DNA of 64,000 bases from Gymnothorax reevesii (GCA_029721435.1 CM056582.1:41498611-41562610); one strand, 5' to 3'; numbered from the stretch's first letter, positions 18,420-31,189 are shown. Numbers and translations: made by a program. Notes: generated by a model from the sequence alone, not told the origin.

Positions 18420-21363
18420 TGCCTTTAGGCTGTCCAAATAATCTACTGGCTCTCTCGCACATTGTATATCAGTGGAGTGCTATGTTTATGTTGTGCCTGC
18501 AGGCTACACTTTCCTTGATAAGCCTCGACTGTCAGGGCGTGGGGGAGGCTTGGCTGTATTACATCGCTCTTGTTTTAAGGCTGTGTTTGTGCCCCTCCAA
18601 GATTTTACATCTTTTGAGTGCCTTGCCCTAAGTTTTACTGGTAGCCAACCATTACTCGTTGTATTAGTATATAGGCCCCCAAAGACATCCTCTGCCTTTT
18701 TATTTGACTTTGCTGAGCTGCTCTCCTCTGTCTGTCCTAGGTATGCGTCCATCTTGGTTTTTGGTGATTTTAACATGCATGTTGATTCTAACCACTGTAA
18801 ATTTGCTACTCAGTTTTTAAGTGTACTGAACTGCTTTGATTTTACCCAACATGTACATTTCCCTACACACACAAAAGGTCACACCCTAGACCTTGTGTGT
18901 ACCAGTGGAATACTTCCATCTGATCTTCTATCCAAAGATCTTTCTATTTCAGACCACATGGCTATTCTGTTCCGCATCGCTGTACCTGTGCCTCAGCGCC
19001 ATCTCCGCCCTCAGCGCTCTATTACATACTGAAGCACTAAGAACATTAACACGTCTGAGCTTGGTGGCTTATTACAAACACTGTGTGCAGAGGAGCCGCT
19101 CAGTTCGCGCTCTAATGACTTAGTGCTGTTATACAACTCTCTCCTGACCAACACATTAAACCAACTTGCTCCCCTGAAAACTCGCACTGTCTCCTTCACA
19201 CGGTCCTCTCCCTGGTTTACACCTGAGTTGAGGAAAATGAAGGCAGCCGGCCGTCAGCTGGAGAGGCTCAGCAAGAAGACTGGGCTGACTGTACATGCCC
19301 AGGCTTTTAAAGAGCACGTCCTAGCATATAAGCAGTCCCTGAATGAGGCCAAATCACTGCATTACTCTTCAGTTATTACTAGAGGTCAGGGTAACCCCAG
19401 AGCCCTATTCTCCACAGTAAACAAATTGGTCCAACCATCTAAACCTTTCCCACTCACCCCCTCCACAGATCTGTGCTGTGACTTCCTAAATTACTATGGG
19501 AGCAAAATCAGTACCATCTACAGGCAGCTCCAGTCACTACCTATACCCACTTGCAGTGACATCCCATCCCTGCCCTCACCTGCTCAGTCACTCTCCTCCT
19601 TCTCCCCTGTAGATGTTACTACTGTGTCTGACCTTGTCACCAGGGCCAGGCCCACCACCTGCCTCTTGGACCCTATGCCCACCCCTCTTGTCAAAGCCTG
19701 TCTTCCAGTTCTATGTCCCCCTCCTTGTTAACATTATCAATTCATCTCTCCACATAGGCTTTGTCCCTTGCCCTTTAAAAACTGCGGCCATCACGCCTAT
19801 TTTAAAAAATACAGGAGCAGCTTCTGACGACTTTAAAAATTACCGGCCCATCTCCAACCTGCCTTTTATTTCTAAATTGCTAGAGCGCACAGTGGCCATA
19901 CAGCTCCGAGACCACTTAACATCTTGCGGCCTGTGGGAGGAGTTTCAGTCGGGTTTCAGGGCTAAACACAGCACCGAAACTGCCCTGGTCAAGGTTGTAA
20001 ATGACCTACTCGTTGCTGCAACCTTTTCACCATCCTCCTCCTACATGACTTAACAGCTGCTTTCGACACAGTCTGCCATAACACATTGCTCACCCGTCTT
20101 GAAACACTTTTGCGCATCACGGGCACTGCACTTTCCTGGTTTAGGTCATATCTCACAGGTAGGGAACAATTTGTCTCTATTGGTGAATTTCGGTCCCCTA
20201 GTACACCCCTCACACATGGTGTTCCACAAGGTTCTGTCCTAGGTCCTCTGCTTTTCATTATCTATATTCTCCCCCTTGGCTACATCCTCCGTCGGCATAG
20301 CCTACACTTCCACTGTTATGCCGATGACACACAAATTTACATCCACACTAAGCCCTCACATCCACCTTCCCTCTCTGATCTGGCTACCTGCCTTGATGAT
20401 ATCAGCAACTGGATGACCCGCAACTTTCTCAAACTCAACAACGAAAAAACGGAAGCCATAGTTATTGCTACCCCCACACTACTCAAGAAATTAAATCACT
20501 CACAGTTTTCCATCCCGGGCTATTTCACCACCACCTCCTCTGAAGTAAAAAATCTTGGCGTCATCATGGACTCATCACTTTCTTTTGACTCCCACATTAG
20601 ATATGTCACCAAAACAGCATTCTTCCATCTGAAAACCATTTCTAAACTCCGTTCCTCACTCAGTCTTGCCACTGCAGAAACCCTCATTCATGCCTTCATA
20701 ACCTCCAGACTGAATTACTGCACTGCCCTTTTTGTTGGTCTCCCAGCCAAACTAATAAACAGATTACAATACATCCAGAATTCTGCAGCAAGACTTTTGA
20801 CCCACACCAGATCTTGGCAACACATCACACCTGTCCTACATCAGCTACACTGGCTCCCTGTTCAGTCATGCATCCAGTTCAAAATCCTCCTTCTAGTCTT
20901 CAAGGCCCAGCACAACCTAGCACCCCCCTACCTCACAAATCTCCTCTCCCCTTACCAACCTACCCGCACTCTACGTTCCACTGATACACACCTTCTCTCC
21001 ACCCTCACCACACATCTCCGCTCTATGGGTGACGGGGCATTTAGTGTAGCCGGCCCTAAACTCTGGAACTCTCTCCCACTCTCACGACGACAGTGCACTT
21101 CTCTGTCTACCTTTGAAACAAGGCTCAAAACTCATCTTTTCACTCTTGCTTTTCAGGCATAATTCTTTTTTGGGGTTTTATTGTTATTTATTACCTTACC
21201 GTGTTATTGTCATGCCTTGTATTGTCTTTGTTGTTTTGTCATTATTGTTTAGGCTCTTTTTTTATTGCTTGTTTGCCCTCCCACCTTATTGTACAGTGTC
21301 CTTGGGTATCTTGAAAGGCGCTTTAAATAAAATGTATTATTATTTTTATTATTATTATTATTA
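18420..21363 (+). mobile_element. L2-clade LINE, 5'-truncated, with ATT-repeat tail
   Basis: A single long second ORF (endonuclease, then reverse transcriptase), a short 3' UTR and a 3' end 'ggcgctttaaataaaatg' followed by an (ATT)n tail to 21363, as in fish L2 elements. It starts without a promoter region inside the endonuclease, directly after the Tc1-like relic, which fits 5' truncation. Confidence 0.85.
18472..21162 (+). pseudogene. L2-like ORF2: AP endonuclease and reverse transcriptase
   Basis: The endonuclease part shows 'VLVYRPPKTSSAFLFDF', the GDFN motif in 'ILVFGDFNMHVD' and 'SISDHMAILF'. The RT part shows 'NYRPISNLPFISKLLER', 'GFRAKHSTETALVKVVND', 'LTAAFDTV', 'HGVPQGSVLGPLLF' and the catalytic 'YADDTQIY', followed by a complete C-terminal region ending at 21162. 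Breaks: an in-frame TGA at 19030-19032, a shift near 19720, and a shift with a small loss near 20010-20040. The frame is otherwise open, so the copy is fairly young. Missing at the N-terminus: the first part of the endonuclease. The function was target-primed reverse transcription; this copy cannot encode it intact. Confidence 0.85.
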
Positions 21364-21524
21364 ATGTTTAAGACAAATTTTTATTGAAATGATTGCAGTT
21401 ATATTGTAGTGAATTCATATCAGTTGTTCAGTATGTGTCAGATGGTTGTCTTTTGCACAAAATCAAAGAAATGCATGTCCAATATTGTTTTTAAATTATA
21501 AAGGGAATTAAAATGGCTTCTACA

Positions 21525-21860
21525 TGATATTTACCCCTCGGCCAAATTTTGGCCAGAGGGGTATTGTCGTCACCTGCGTGTCTGTCTGCCATCTGTCATC
21601 TGTCCATGACGTTGTCCAGGTCAGTACTCAGCAACTAATGACTGCAGCTTCATCAAATTTGCTATGGTAACTCACTATGACCCATAGATGTGCAACATCA
21701 GGTTTTTTGCTGGATTTGACCTTTGACCTTAGCGCTATGACCTTCATCGTGGAAATCTTGTCCAGCCAAGTACAAAGTAATTATTGGTCGTAGCTTCGTC
21801 AAATTTGGTATGGTAACTCACTGTGACCCATAGATGTGCACAGGCAGAGGGGTATTTAGC
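21525..21860. repeat. Fish interspersed repeat with 'ggccaaattttggcc' head
   Basis: Begins ctcggccaaattttggccag, a 15-bp palindrome (ggccaaattttggcc at 21540-21554), then 'gtctgtctgccatctgtcat' and two diverged copies of 'tttggtatggtaactcactg/tgacccatagatgtgca' (about 21658 and 21806). No coding potential. Confidence 0.45.
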
Positions 21861-22995
21861 AACGAGTTATGTTTGAACTTTATGCTTAAGTGTGAATGTT
21901 TACACTTAGCTGCTTCCAACTGGTTGTCTGCTACACCAAGGATTAGCAGCCATGGTTTTCGAGTATGAATGTTCCTGGTTTTTGGTTCTGCTGAATCATT
22001 ATTAAATAAAGGGTGCTCTAAATCAGCTGAGTAAACAAAGGTGCGCAATGTGCCAGCGCTGCTTAAGGATATAATCATTCAGAAAATTAATGTTATCAAG
22101 ACTTTGATTGGGAAAGGCAAGAACAAAAATATCTCTGGAACTTGAGAGCCTATGTCGTCTGTCCCTCCCTTCGGTATAGATTTTTATCTACGGTATATTG
22201 ATAATTAGACTGTTGGGCTAACTCCTTGAAGACTAAATGACTAATGGCAAAGGGATGCACTACGGGCCCAATTTTGTGGCATGCTCTACGTCTGACAATG
22301 CGGGGACAGAAGGCAAGCGCCTTAACCTAAATGAGACAGTCTGGTTGCCCGTAACTGCATGGGTGTAGCCCCCGACAGCCTGCTGCTCCCCTTTTTTGCA
22401 CATTTTTCGGCCACTACTGTCGCCATGGCAACCAAAATCGAAAGGTGTCAACTGAAGTGTAACACACGTCCATACTAAATATGGAAGTAATCAGTCAAAA
22501 ATTACAGCCTGTGCTGTGTCCACAAGGAAGTGTCTACGGATCAGGTGGTGACGGAGATGACAAGCACGAATCCATAGTAGCCGCCAGACTTTGTTCCGGG
22601 TGCTAAAATAAGCAGAGTCGACTAGCCAACTACATGTGGACCTTCCTCTTGAGTGTAACACATGATGCAGTGATCCAATGAAATTCGACAGATGAGAAAC
22701 AAAGTTCCGGACATCTGCTCTGCCTCTCAACCAGAAAATCCTGAAGGAGAATGTTCAGCCATCAGTTCCAGAAATAAAGCTAATTTTTCACAAACTTCTG
22801 ATTGTAGTTGTTGCCGTATAGGGTGGCACAACCAGCTATTCGGTTTAGGTTTAGGCGGGCAATTACTTTTTAATGCGGATAATATGGACTTCGTAAAATA
22901 CTTTACCTTCAATAAATAAAATGATCATTTGAGATCTTCATTTTGTGTATACTCCCATTGTCTTTGTCTTATATAAAAAATTGTTGGATGATATG

Positions 22996-23503
22996 TGTGA
23001 TGTGAATAGAGGCCACTAGATGGCAGTATTTACCTTTTTTTTTTATTCAGCTCAGACTGGAGCTAGGTTTAGACATGTCCTGGGCATGTCTGGGGAAAGT
23101 CCCAGAAAATAAAAAAAAAAGAGGTCTAAATGTGGGTGGGGTCTGCAAAAGAGTATATAAGGAGTAGAATTGAGACCGTAAAGTAGTAGGAGAAATTGCA
23201 AGAAGAAGGATACGTGTGACCAGACCTGTCATTCTGTTCAAGACCTGTGAAGTTTCTTTTGTGGATTTTTGCCTGCGTTTGAGCATTTTCCTCACCCAGG
23301 ACATCACCAAGCCACCCCACCAAAACAAGGGACTGTAAATATTTCTGTTTTTTTTAAATATATTCAATCTTGGTCATTAGTTGTAGGTTATTGTTAGTTG
23401 TTGTCTTTGTTAATTAAATGTGTTTGAGTTTTTTGAACTGTGTCTGTCATCCCTTGCTGTTGCTGTTGTGTTGAAAATGTAATAACAAATTGGGGCCATA
23501 ACA
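22996..23503 (+). repeat. 5' LTR of the Gmr1-type element
   Basis: 508 bp, begins TGTGATGTGAATAG and ends GGGGCCATAACA. A TATA box (tatataa, 23154-23160) marks the likely promoter. Matches the 3' LTR almost throughout. Confidence 0.92.
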
Positions 23504-23506
23504 AAT

Positions 23507-23524
23507 TGGGGGCTCGTCCGGGAT
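23507..23524 (+). other. Primer-binding site, tRNA-Pro type
   Basis: tgggggctcgtccgggat starts three bases after the 5' LTR. It matches the tRNA-Pro 3'-end complement used as a priming site by many retroelements. Confidence 0.85.
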
Positions 23525-23623
23525 AGAACATTGTGTGAGTCATTTATTGAAAATCTAACATTTCAAATTGTAAAATTGTTTTTTTGAATTTTCCTATGTA
23601 AATATATTGACAGATCAACAGCA

Positions 23624-24560
23624 ATGGATGATTTCTTGGCATCACCAACCGTTGAGGTTTTGAAGTCTTTTACAAAGACAGAACTGCTAGAAATTTGCAG
23701 ACATTTAGAGCCGACAGAGGTAAAACCAGCCATGCGAAAAGCAAGACTGGCTAGAGAGATAGTTGAATATTACATTGATGAAAATGTGTTTGCACCAGGA
23801 GATCTGGAACAGTTTCCAGTGGAAAATCCAAATATAGAAATGGAACTTAAATTAAAAATGCTAGAGATTGAAAGGGAGGAAAAAGGAAAACAAAGAGAAT
23901 TTGAGTTAGAAAAATTAGGAAGACAGAGAGATTTTGAATTAGAAAAATTCGAGAGAGAAGAAAGACTCCGAATGGAGCAACTAAAAATTAAAATTCGAAC
24001 TGAAAATAAATTTCGGGCTAGCCAGGTGGTAAAACTAGTGCCTCCATTTTCGGACAAGGATGTTGACAATTATTTCCAGTGTTTTGAAAAGGTAGCAAAG
24101 AGTTGCCAGTGGCCAAAGGAACACTGGTCTCTGATGTTGCAAACTGTCCTCAAGGGTAAAGCTCAACAAGCCTATTTGGCTTTGTCTGCAGATGATTCCT
24201 CTGATTATGAGGTTGTCAAAAAGGTTATTTTGAGAGCTTATGAGTTTGTTCCAGAGGCTTACCGACAGAAATTCAGAGGTCTGAAGAAATCTGAAAATCA
24301 GACTTATGTGGAATTTGCTTATGAGAAGCAGGTTTGCTTTGAGCGTTGGTGTACTTCTATGGAGGTCAAGGATGATTTCAACTCACTAAAAGAGATGGTG
24401 TTAGTTGAAGAATTCAAGAACTGTGTTAAGGATGATGTTAAGACCTACCTTAATGAGAAGCAAGCACTGAACTTGCAATCAGCTGCCAAATTTGCTGATG
24501 AATATGTTCTCACACATAAGTCTAAATTTCAGTCTAGCAGTAACAATAGATGGTTACAAT
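23624..24560 (+). pseudogene. Gag of the Gmr1-type element (SCAN-like capsid region)
   Basis: Starts MDDFLASPTVEVLKSF at 23624. The N-terminal part is followed by a charged coiled-coil (about residues 75-130, rich in E, K, R). The later part contains 'FQCFEKVAKSCQWPKEHW', 'LKGKAQQAYLAL' and 'LRAYEFVPEAYRQKFR', a helical capsid C-terminal region of the kind from which vertebrate SCAN domains are thought to derive. The frame holds to about 24550; beyond that this frame (stop 24656) no longer resembles Gag, whereas the next frame carries the zinc knuckle. That indicates a one-base shift, either damage or programmed frameshifting. The role was particle assembly. Confidence 0.85.
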
Positions 24561-25353
24561 TTCAGAAAAAAGGAACGGTGATACCCAAGATTCCTCCTCC
24601 AAAGACAAATCTGGTGATGGTGCTCAGAAATCCAGTAACAGGTCTGATCAAAGTGTGAAAGCTGACAGTGACAAAAGTGGTCTAGTTTGCAGTTATTGCA
24701 AGAAATCTGGTCATGTTACAACTAACTGTTGGTTCCTAAAAGCTAAGAAAGAAAAAGAAAAGGATACCAAACCAAATGCCTTTGTGAAAACAAGGTTAGA
24801 AACCCCTGTAGTAGATAACCGATCTGCTAAATTGCCTGCTTCTTGTGGGGCTAAAAAGTCTGATACAGCTGACTTCGTGAGGGAGGAATTTCTTCCATTT
24901 GTGTCAGAGGGATTTGTGGCTCTGAATGAGCATACTACTCCCGTCCCTATATATATCCTAAGGGATACCGGAGCTTCTCAGTCACTTTTGTTGATGGACT
25001 CCTTGGAGTTACGTGATGAGACCGCTTCAGGGGATTTCATACTTGTACAAGGTATTGAAGGGAGGACTGTATCTGTACCCCTGCGCTCTATATTCTTGAA
25101 GTCAGATTTAGTTACAGGACAGGTAAAGGTGGGACTTTTGTCAAGTCTACCTATAAAGGGTGTTTCTCTGTTGGTAGGCAATGACCTGGCTGGGGGCAAA
25201 GTAGTTCCCCCTGTACATCTTACTTCACAGCCGAGCACTGAAGATGGGGATGAGGACCCATCTCTGTATCCTTCTTGCGCAGTGACTCGTGTTATGGCCA
25301 AGAAGGCTAAAGAAGAAGATGTTATGGTGCCGTCCAGCACATTGAATAGTTAG
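24550..25353 (+). pseudogene. Zinc knuckle and aspartic protease of the Gmr1-type element
   Basis: The frame contains a CCHC zinc knuckle (CSYCKKSGHVTTNC, C-x2-C-x4-H-x4-C) used to bind RNA, then the retroviral-type aspartic protease active site 'LRDTGASQS' near 24960 and 'GVSLLVGNDLAGGKV' typical of the protease end. It stops at 25351-25353. Coding sense continues in another frame from about 25346, so a frameshift lies just before the stop. Confidence 0.85.
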
Positions 25354-26853
25354 GACTCAGGTGGTTCGCCTCATGACTCTTGATTGGCCTACTATGGTTT
25401 CTCCGTTTGAGAACTTATCAGACACTTTTATCAGTTCATTGTTCAGCCAGCCAGAGGGGTTTGGTGATTCTGATGTGTCTGGAGACTTGTCTCTGTCCAG
25501 AAAGCGGTTGATTGAGGAGCAAACTAATGATCCTGAAATTTGTGTACTAAAGAGGAGAGCCCTTCCTGATAAAGAAATAGACGCAGTTCCAGTTGGGTAT
25601 TATCTCAAGGATGGTGTGTTGATGCGGAAGTGGCGCCCTCCTGATATCCCTGCTAATGCAGATTGGGCAGTGGTCAGGCAAATTGTTGTTCAGAAGGTCT
25701 ACAGGAATGAGATCTTAACAATGGCTCATAATTTACCTTTAGGAGGTCATCTTGGTGTTAACAAGACTGTTGATAAGATCATGAAACACTTCTTTTGGCC
25801 TGGGCTTCGGAAAGACGTTTCCAACTTTTGCAAATCCTGTCACACTTGTCAAGTAGTTGGAAAAACCAGTTAGACCCACCTGTAGCTCCATTGCAGCCTA
25901 TCCCAGCATTTGGAGAGCCCTTCTCTAATGTCATTGTTGATTGTGTTGGTCCATTACCCAAGACTAGATCTGGAAATCAGTACTTGTTGACAATCATGTG
26001 TGCATCTACCAGATTCCCTGAGGCCATACCTCTACGTAACATCAAGGCAACTGCAATCTCAAAGGCTTTGATAAAGTTCTTCACGTTGTTTGGCCTTCCC
26101 AGGGAAATTCAGTCAGACCAAGGTAGCAATTTCACTTCCAGATTGTTCCAGCAGGTTGTGTATGAACTAGGTGCAAAGCAGATTCTTTCTAGTGCCTATC
26201 ATCCAGAAAGTCAGGGTGCCTTAGAGCGGTTTCATTCCACTCTCAAGACAATGATGAGGACTTATTGTTATGACCATGAGAAAGACTGGGATGAAGGTGT
26301 TCATTTGCTGTTATTTGCAGCTAGAGAAGCAGTGCAGGAGTGGACTGGATTCAGTCCATTTGAGCTAGTGTTTAGTCATGAAGTCAGAGGACCTTTGCTA
26401 TTATTGAGTGAACAATGGCAAGAGGACGAGCCGCACATCAGTCTGTTAGACTATGTTAGCAAGTTCAAGGAAAGATTGCGTGCAGCTTGTGACCTAGCCA
26501 AAGAGAACTTGAAATCAAGTCAGGGAAAAATGAAAACTTGGTATGATCATAAGGCTAGAAGCTGTGAGTTTAAACCAGGAGAAAAGGTCCTTGTGTTGTT
26601 TCCCTTGCAGTCCAATCCATTGCAGGCTAGATTTCATGGTCCTTATGAAATTCTGACACAACTCAATGATCTCAATTACATTGTAAAGACGCCAGATAGG
26701 AGAAAGCCAAAACAGTTGTGTCACATTAACATGCTGAAGCCTTATCATGACAGAAATGTTAGGGTTGCAGCTGTCACTTCAGATTCTCCTATGGTCGAGA
26801 CGTGTGAAGATAAGGGGGAGTTTCAAGATGATGAACCTAGAATTAAAGCTTAA
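25346..26853 (+). pseudogene. Integrase of the Gmr1-type element, placed upstream of RT
   Basis: The first frame (to 25873) carries the zinc-binding HHCC region: 'GGHLGVNKTVDKIM', 'FFWPGLRKDVSNFC', 'CHTCQ'. A shift in the A-run near 25860 moves to the next frame (to 26853), which has the DDE core: 'VIVDCVGPLPK' (first Asp), 'EIQSDQGSNF' (second Asp), 'AYHPESQGALERFHSTLK' (Glu), then a C-terminal domain with 'YDHKARSCEFKPGEKVLVL' and 'HINMLKPYH'. It ends at a TAA (26851-26853) that lies in frame with the RT that follows. Role: insertion of the cDNA. In ordinary Ty3/gypsy elements this domain comes last. Confidence 0.9.
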
Positions 26854-26868
26854 GTTCTTTCATGTAAA

Positions 26869-28275
26869 TTGTCAAATTCTGAAGTGTTGCAAAATCTTGA
26901 TGTAAAACTCCAGCACTTAGAACCCTCACAGAGAGATCAGTTTGAAAGGTTGATCAAGAAATATGAGGATTTGTTTCCTGATGTTCCAAAGAGAGTTACT
27001 TTAGCCTCTCATGATGTAGATGTTGGTGATGCCAAACCAATAAAACAGCATCCGTACCGGATGAATCCTGAAAAGAGAAAGATTGCTGAGAAAGAGGTTG
27101 AATACATGTTAGAACATGATATTATCAGACCCTCCAACTCAGATTGGAGTTCACCCTGTGTGCTAGTTCCAAAACCTGATAGAAGTACTAGATTCTGTAC
27201 AGATTATCGCAAAGTTGATGCCGTAACTAGAACTGATGTGTTTCCAATACCTAGGATTGATGATTGTATCGATAAAGTAGGGCAAGCAAAGTTTCTGACC
27301 AAGATTGATTTATTGAAGGGTTATTGGTGTGTGCCTTTAACTGAGAGGGCCAAGAGCATCTCTGCTTTTGCCACACCATCTGGGTTGAACCAGTATGAAG
27401 TCCTACCCTTTGGCATGAAAAATGCCCCAGCCACATTCCAAAGGATGATACAGTCTACAATCGCCAGATTGCCACACACGGGTGCGTACATCGATGACGT
27501 GATCACATGGAGTGACTCCTGGGAAGAACATCTAAAAGATGTAGAGACGTTGTTCCAGCGCCTGACTCAGGCTAACCTGACTGTTAACCTGAGCAAGAGT
27601 GACTTTGGTTGTGCTACTGTCACCTATCTTGGCTACGTCATAGGCCAGGGTAAGGTGGCACCCATAAATGCTAAAGTCCAAGCCATCATGGACTGTCCAG
27701 TTCCTGACAACAAAAAAGCTTTGCGCCGCTTCCTTGGAATGATCGGGTACTACCGCAAGTTCTGCAAGAACTTTGCTGAGATTGCTCTCAGTCTAACTAA
27801 CCAACTGAAGAAAGGCGTAAAGTTCACTTGGGATGATGCATGCCAGAGAGCCTTCGATTGCCTGAAGTCTCTGCTGTGTCACTTCCCCGTGCTCATATCT
27901 CCTGATTTCAACAAACCGTTCTCCATCGCGGTCGATGCTAGCGACCAAGCTTGTGGATCTGTGCTCCTACAGAGAAGTGACTCTGATGACATTGAGCATC
28001 CCGTGGCAATCTTCTCCAGGAAGTTCAATCGCCACCAAAGGAACTATTCCACAATAGAGAAGGAGCTGTTGGCTCTGGTCCTTTCTTTACAACACTTTGA
28101 GGTTTATGTTTGTACAGGACAAAAGCCAATGATTGTGTACACTGACCACAATCCGTTAATGTTTTTGAGTAAGTTGAAAAACAAGAATCGGAGATTGTTG
28201 AATTGGGGTTCAATGTTTGAATATGTATATATATGTCACGTGTTTATTGGAATATTGTATGATGTGTATATATAG
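26869..28275 (+). pseudogene. Reverse transcriptase and RNase H of the Gmr1-type element, 3'-shortened
   Basis: Open from the codon after 26853 to 28275. RT motifs in order: 'HPYRMNPEKRKIAEKEVEYM', 'SPCVLVPKPDRSTRFCTDYR', 'KIDLLKGYWCVPL', 'LPFGMKNAPATFQRMI' and the catalytic 'AYIDDVITWS'. The connection and RNase H follow: 'RRFLGMIGYYRKFCKNFAE', 'IAVDASDQACGSVLLQR' (Asp), 'YSTIEKELLALV' (Glu), 'VYTDHNPLMFL' (Asp). After 'KNRRLLNWGSMFEY' the family sequence is lost, so the last part of RNase H with its terminal His is missing. Only the one stop separates it from integrase. Confidence 0.9.
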
Positions 28276-28346
28276 ACAAGTATCCACTTAACCATTTTGT
28301 ATTGAAAAGAAAAAATTTGCCTTTATGAGTCAAAATTTTTCCTTTT

Positions 28347-28356
28347 GGAATGGAGG
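28347..28356 (+). other. Polypurine tract
   Basis: ggaatggagg directly before the 3' LTR, the usual site of plus-strand priming. Confidence 0.6.
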
Positions 28357-28860
28357 TGTGATGTGAATAGAGGCCACTAGATGGCAGTATTTACCTTTTT
28401 TTATTCAGCCTAGACTGGAGCTAGGTTTAGACATGTCCTGAGCATGTCTGGGGAAAGTCCCAGAAAATTAAAAAAAAAGGTCTAAATGTGGGTGGGGTCT
28501 GCAAAAGAATGTATAAGGAGTAGAACTGAGACAGTGAAGTAGTAGGAGAAATTGCAAGAAGAAGGATACGTGTGACCAGACCTGTCATTCTGTTCAAGAC
28601 CTGTGAAGTTTCTTTTGTGGATTTTTGCCTGCGTTTGAGCATTTTCCTCACCCAGGACATCACCAAGCCACCCCACCAAAACAAGGGACTGTAAATATTT
28701 CTGTTTTTTTTTAAATATATTCAATCTTGGTCATTAGTTGTAGGTTATTGTTAGTTGTTGTCTTTGTTAATTAAATGTGTTTGAGTTTTTTTAACTGTGT
28801 CTGTCATCCCTTGCTGTTGCTGTTGTGTTGAAAATGTAATAACAAATTGGGGCCATAACA
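28357..28860 (+). repeat. 3' LTR of the Gmr1-type element
   Basis: 504 bp, begins TGTGATGTGAATAG and ends GGGGCCATAACA, followed by the duplication TATG. A tataagg box lies near 28512. Confidence 0.92.
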
Positions 28861-28864
28861 TATG

Positions 28865-31180
28865 AAACATTTACCAATGACAATAAGCGAATGCAGAAGA
28901 AATATGGAGGGGAAAATGCTTTTTCGTAGCACTGTGCATCTTCAATGTTCATGATGTCTGTACGTATAAATAAAATACATGCTGCATGAAAGTTCCATAC
29001 TCTTTGAGAGATCTACACTCTGGAAAAAAAATAAATGAAAATATTTGCTCTAATATCATATGACCATTGCACAGGGAAACTTTATTTTGTCATTGTGCTT
29101 ATACCTTGAGTTTGAAATAATACTATGAGGCTATATTATGAGGTTGAAGCACAGATGTCAACTTTGTTTTCATCCATTTCGAATGAACTTTTTACCTTTT
29201 GTACATAGCCCCCCGATTTTCATTCGCACCAAAAACAACTGGACAGTTTAACGCAATGAAGTGTTATGCATAATCATTTTTAACATTTTGTCCCATGTTC
29301 TTTGCATGCTATGACTGCTTGAAGCCTCAGATGCACAGACATCACCAGACAAGCGGTATCCCCTTTGGTGATGCTCTGCCGGGCTTGTACTGCAGCCATC
29401 TTTAATTTCCTGCTTGTCTCGAACTTTCTGTGGCCTTCTCAATTTCTGCATGTAAAATACATGTTCAGTTGGATTCAGATGCGACAATTCACTCAACTAA
29501 CAGAACCAAAATAACAAAAATGTGTCACTTTTCTACTGTTTATGCTGCTTACTCTACAGTTACAGATTCACTGTGTGGCTGTTCTGCTGAGTCTTGGGCT
29601 TGCGTAAATATGACCACAGATGCAGGGGATTTGCACAAATGATGTTCAAATCACGAGTGGTTTACCAGTTTCATTCCTTTCTCTGTTCATAGAATATGTC
29701 AAAGTTCAGTATGCCATGTAATATGTCAAGTCACTACTCTAAATAACAAAAATTGCAAATTTAATGACCCACAGTCACAGAAAGGGCAATTGGTTGATCT
29801 CTAATTTGGTGGGGGACAAGGCGGCTCTTTTGAAATACCAAGTTGGTCTTTTTTTCTGATGTATTGAGACCACAGGCATCCATTTTAACCTAAGAATTGG
29901 CATGAAGACATTATCAATTACATTTAAGATGGAGAGACCTATTGCCTGATTATGAGTGGTTGTAAATAGGATCGAGACAATATAACAGTCTCTGTACAAT
30001 AATTTTTACCAGTACATTTGCATGCTTCCATAGGAGTAGAATAAGTGAAAACTGCACACAATCATACACTAACAAGTTAGTGTTCATATTACATTGACTT
30101 CTCATTGATAATTTAAAATCGTCAGTAAAAATTTTTTCCCTCTGCTTGGGTGAAGCAAGGGATAGTGTAATGGCAGAGGGAGCTGCAAACCTTTCACAAA
30201 TATTTGAAAGTGAAGCAAATTCTTGTCACGCTCCCTTTAAAATCCAGCATTTCCCTTTGAAAGAGAAGTCTGAAACTCGCACTTTTCTCTCTTAGTTTGA
30301 AGTGGATACCCTGCAGTCAGATTAAGTCATACAAATAGAACGCAGCGTGCTTTCTGTTACCCCTGGAGCTTCTCGCGGGTGAAGAGAGAAATCATATTTC
30401 TGCGCTGCCGATACCAATCGAATCATTCATCGAATACGCCTCTGTGTCCCCCGATGCCACCAATACATCTCTCAGAGGCCTCTTGGATTTGAAGTTTTGA
30501 ACAACCAGCATGGATACAAATCTGGCCAAGATTCATCCCTTGCTATTTCTTCGGTCACAATTTTTGGTCGTTTAAAATGTAAAGATTTTTTTTACAGATT
30601 TACGGAAAGATAATATTCTTGCTTTCTGCCAATTTCGTGTTGCTAAAATCATTCCTGGACTCAAATACCCAGAATCCATATCGCATTGACTGGCAGGATA
30701 TGTAACCAATGAGCGAGGTGACAATAGACAGGAACTAGAAGTAAATGGAAGATGCCCTCTCGGTTGTGCGGACCAATAAATTTGGTTGCTGTCCCTCAGA
30801 GAATGTCGAGTTATAGTTTATTTTGAGTCTATTAGATTACATTGGACCTAACTTACCGATCAGCATGAAAAACCTGATTACGTTGAGGTACTTTTTTTCC
30901 ATTACGAGGTTCTGTTAATTTTTTAGTGCATGTTTGAAGATTGTGCGTTAACATTCAGCTTTGAAACTGACTTACCGGTGATTTCCTTGAGCAACCACCG
31001 GCAACTTTCGCGAACCTTATAATTGACGTTTTTTTTTTGCTTGAAGTTGAAACCAAGTCTCTTTATTTAGTTATTGATTGCTTATGTTTGAAGTGCGCAG
31101 TTTTGCTATCTGTCTTGAGTCTGTTAGCATTTGTGGTGGTCATAAATTCAAAATAATCTTGTTATCTATAAATTATGAAA
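28865..31180. other. Intergenic DNA, nothing recognised
   Basis: About 2.3 kb of AT-rich sequence with only short unconvincing open frames on both strands. I see no terminal repeats, tRNA-like segments or splice-bounded coding pieces. Confidence 0.4.
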
Positions 31181-31189
31181 ACTTACTTA

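Larger units (their letters stand above)
22996..28860 (+). mobile_element. Gmr1-type Ty3/gypsy LTR retrotransposon, near full length
   Basis: 5.9-kb element with two LTRs (22996-23503, 28357-28860), a primer-binding site right after the 5' LTR, gag, then pol, and a purine tract before the 3' LTR. TATG flanks both ends (22992-22995, 28861-28864) as target duplication. Pol order is protease, integrase, reverse transcriptase, RNase H, the unusual order described for the Gmr1 group. LTRs differ at roughly ten substitutions plus A/T-run length changes, so insertion is relatively recent. Frameshifts and stops mean it is not autonomous. Confidence 0.9.

Noticed and set aside
23047..23367. Minus-strand open frames in the LTRs (also at 28427-28724)
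   Set aside because: They appear in both LTRs simply because the LTRs are duplicates; antisense to the element and unlike any known protein.
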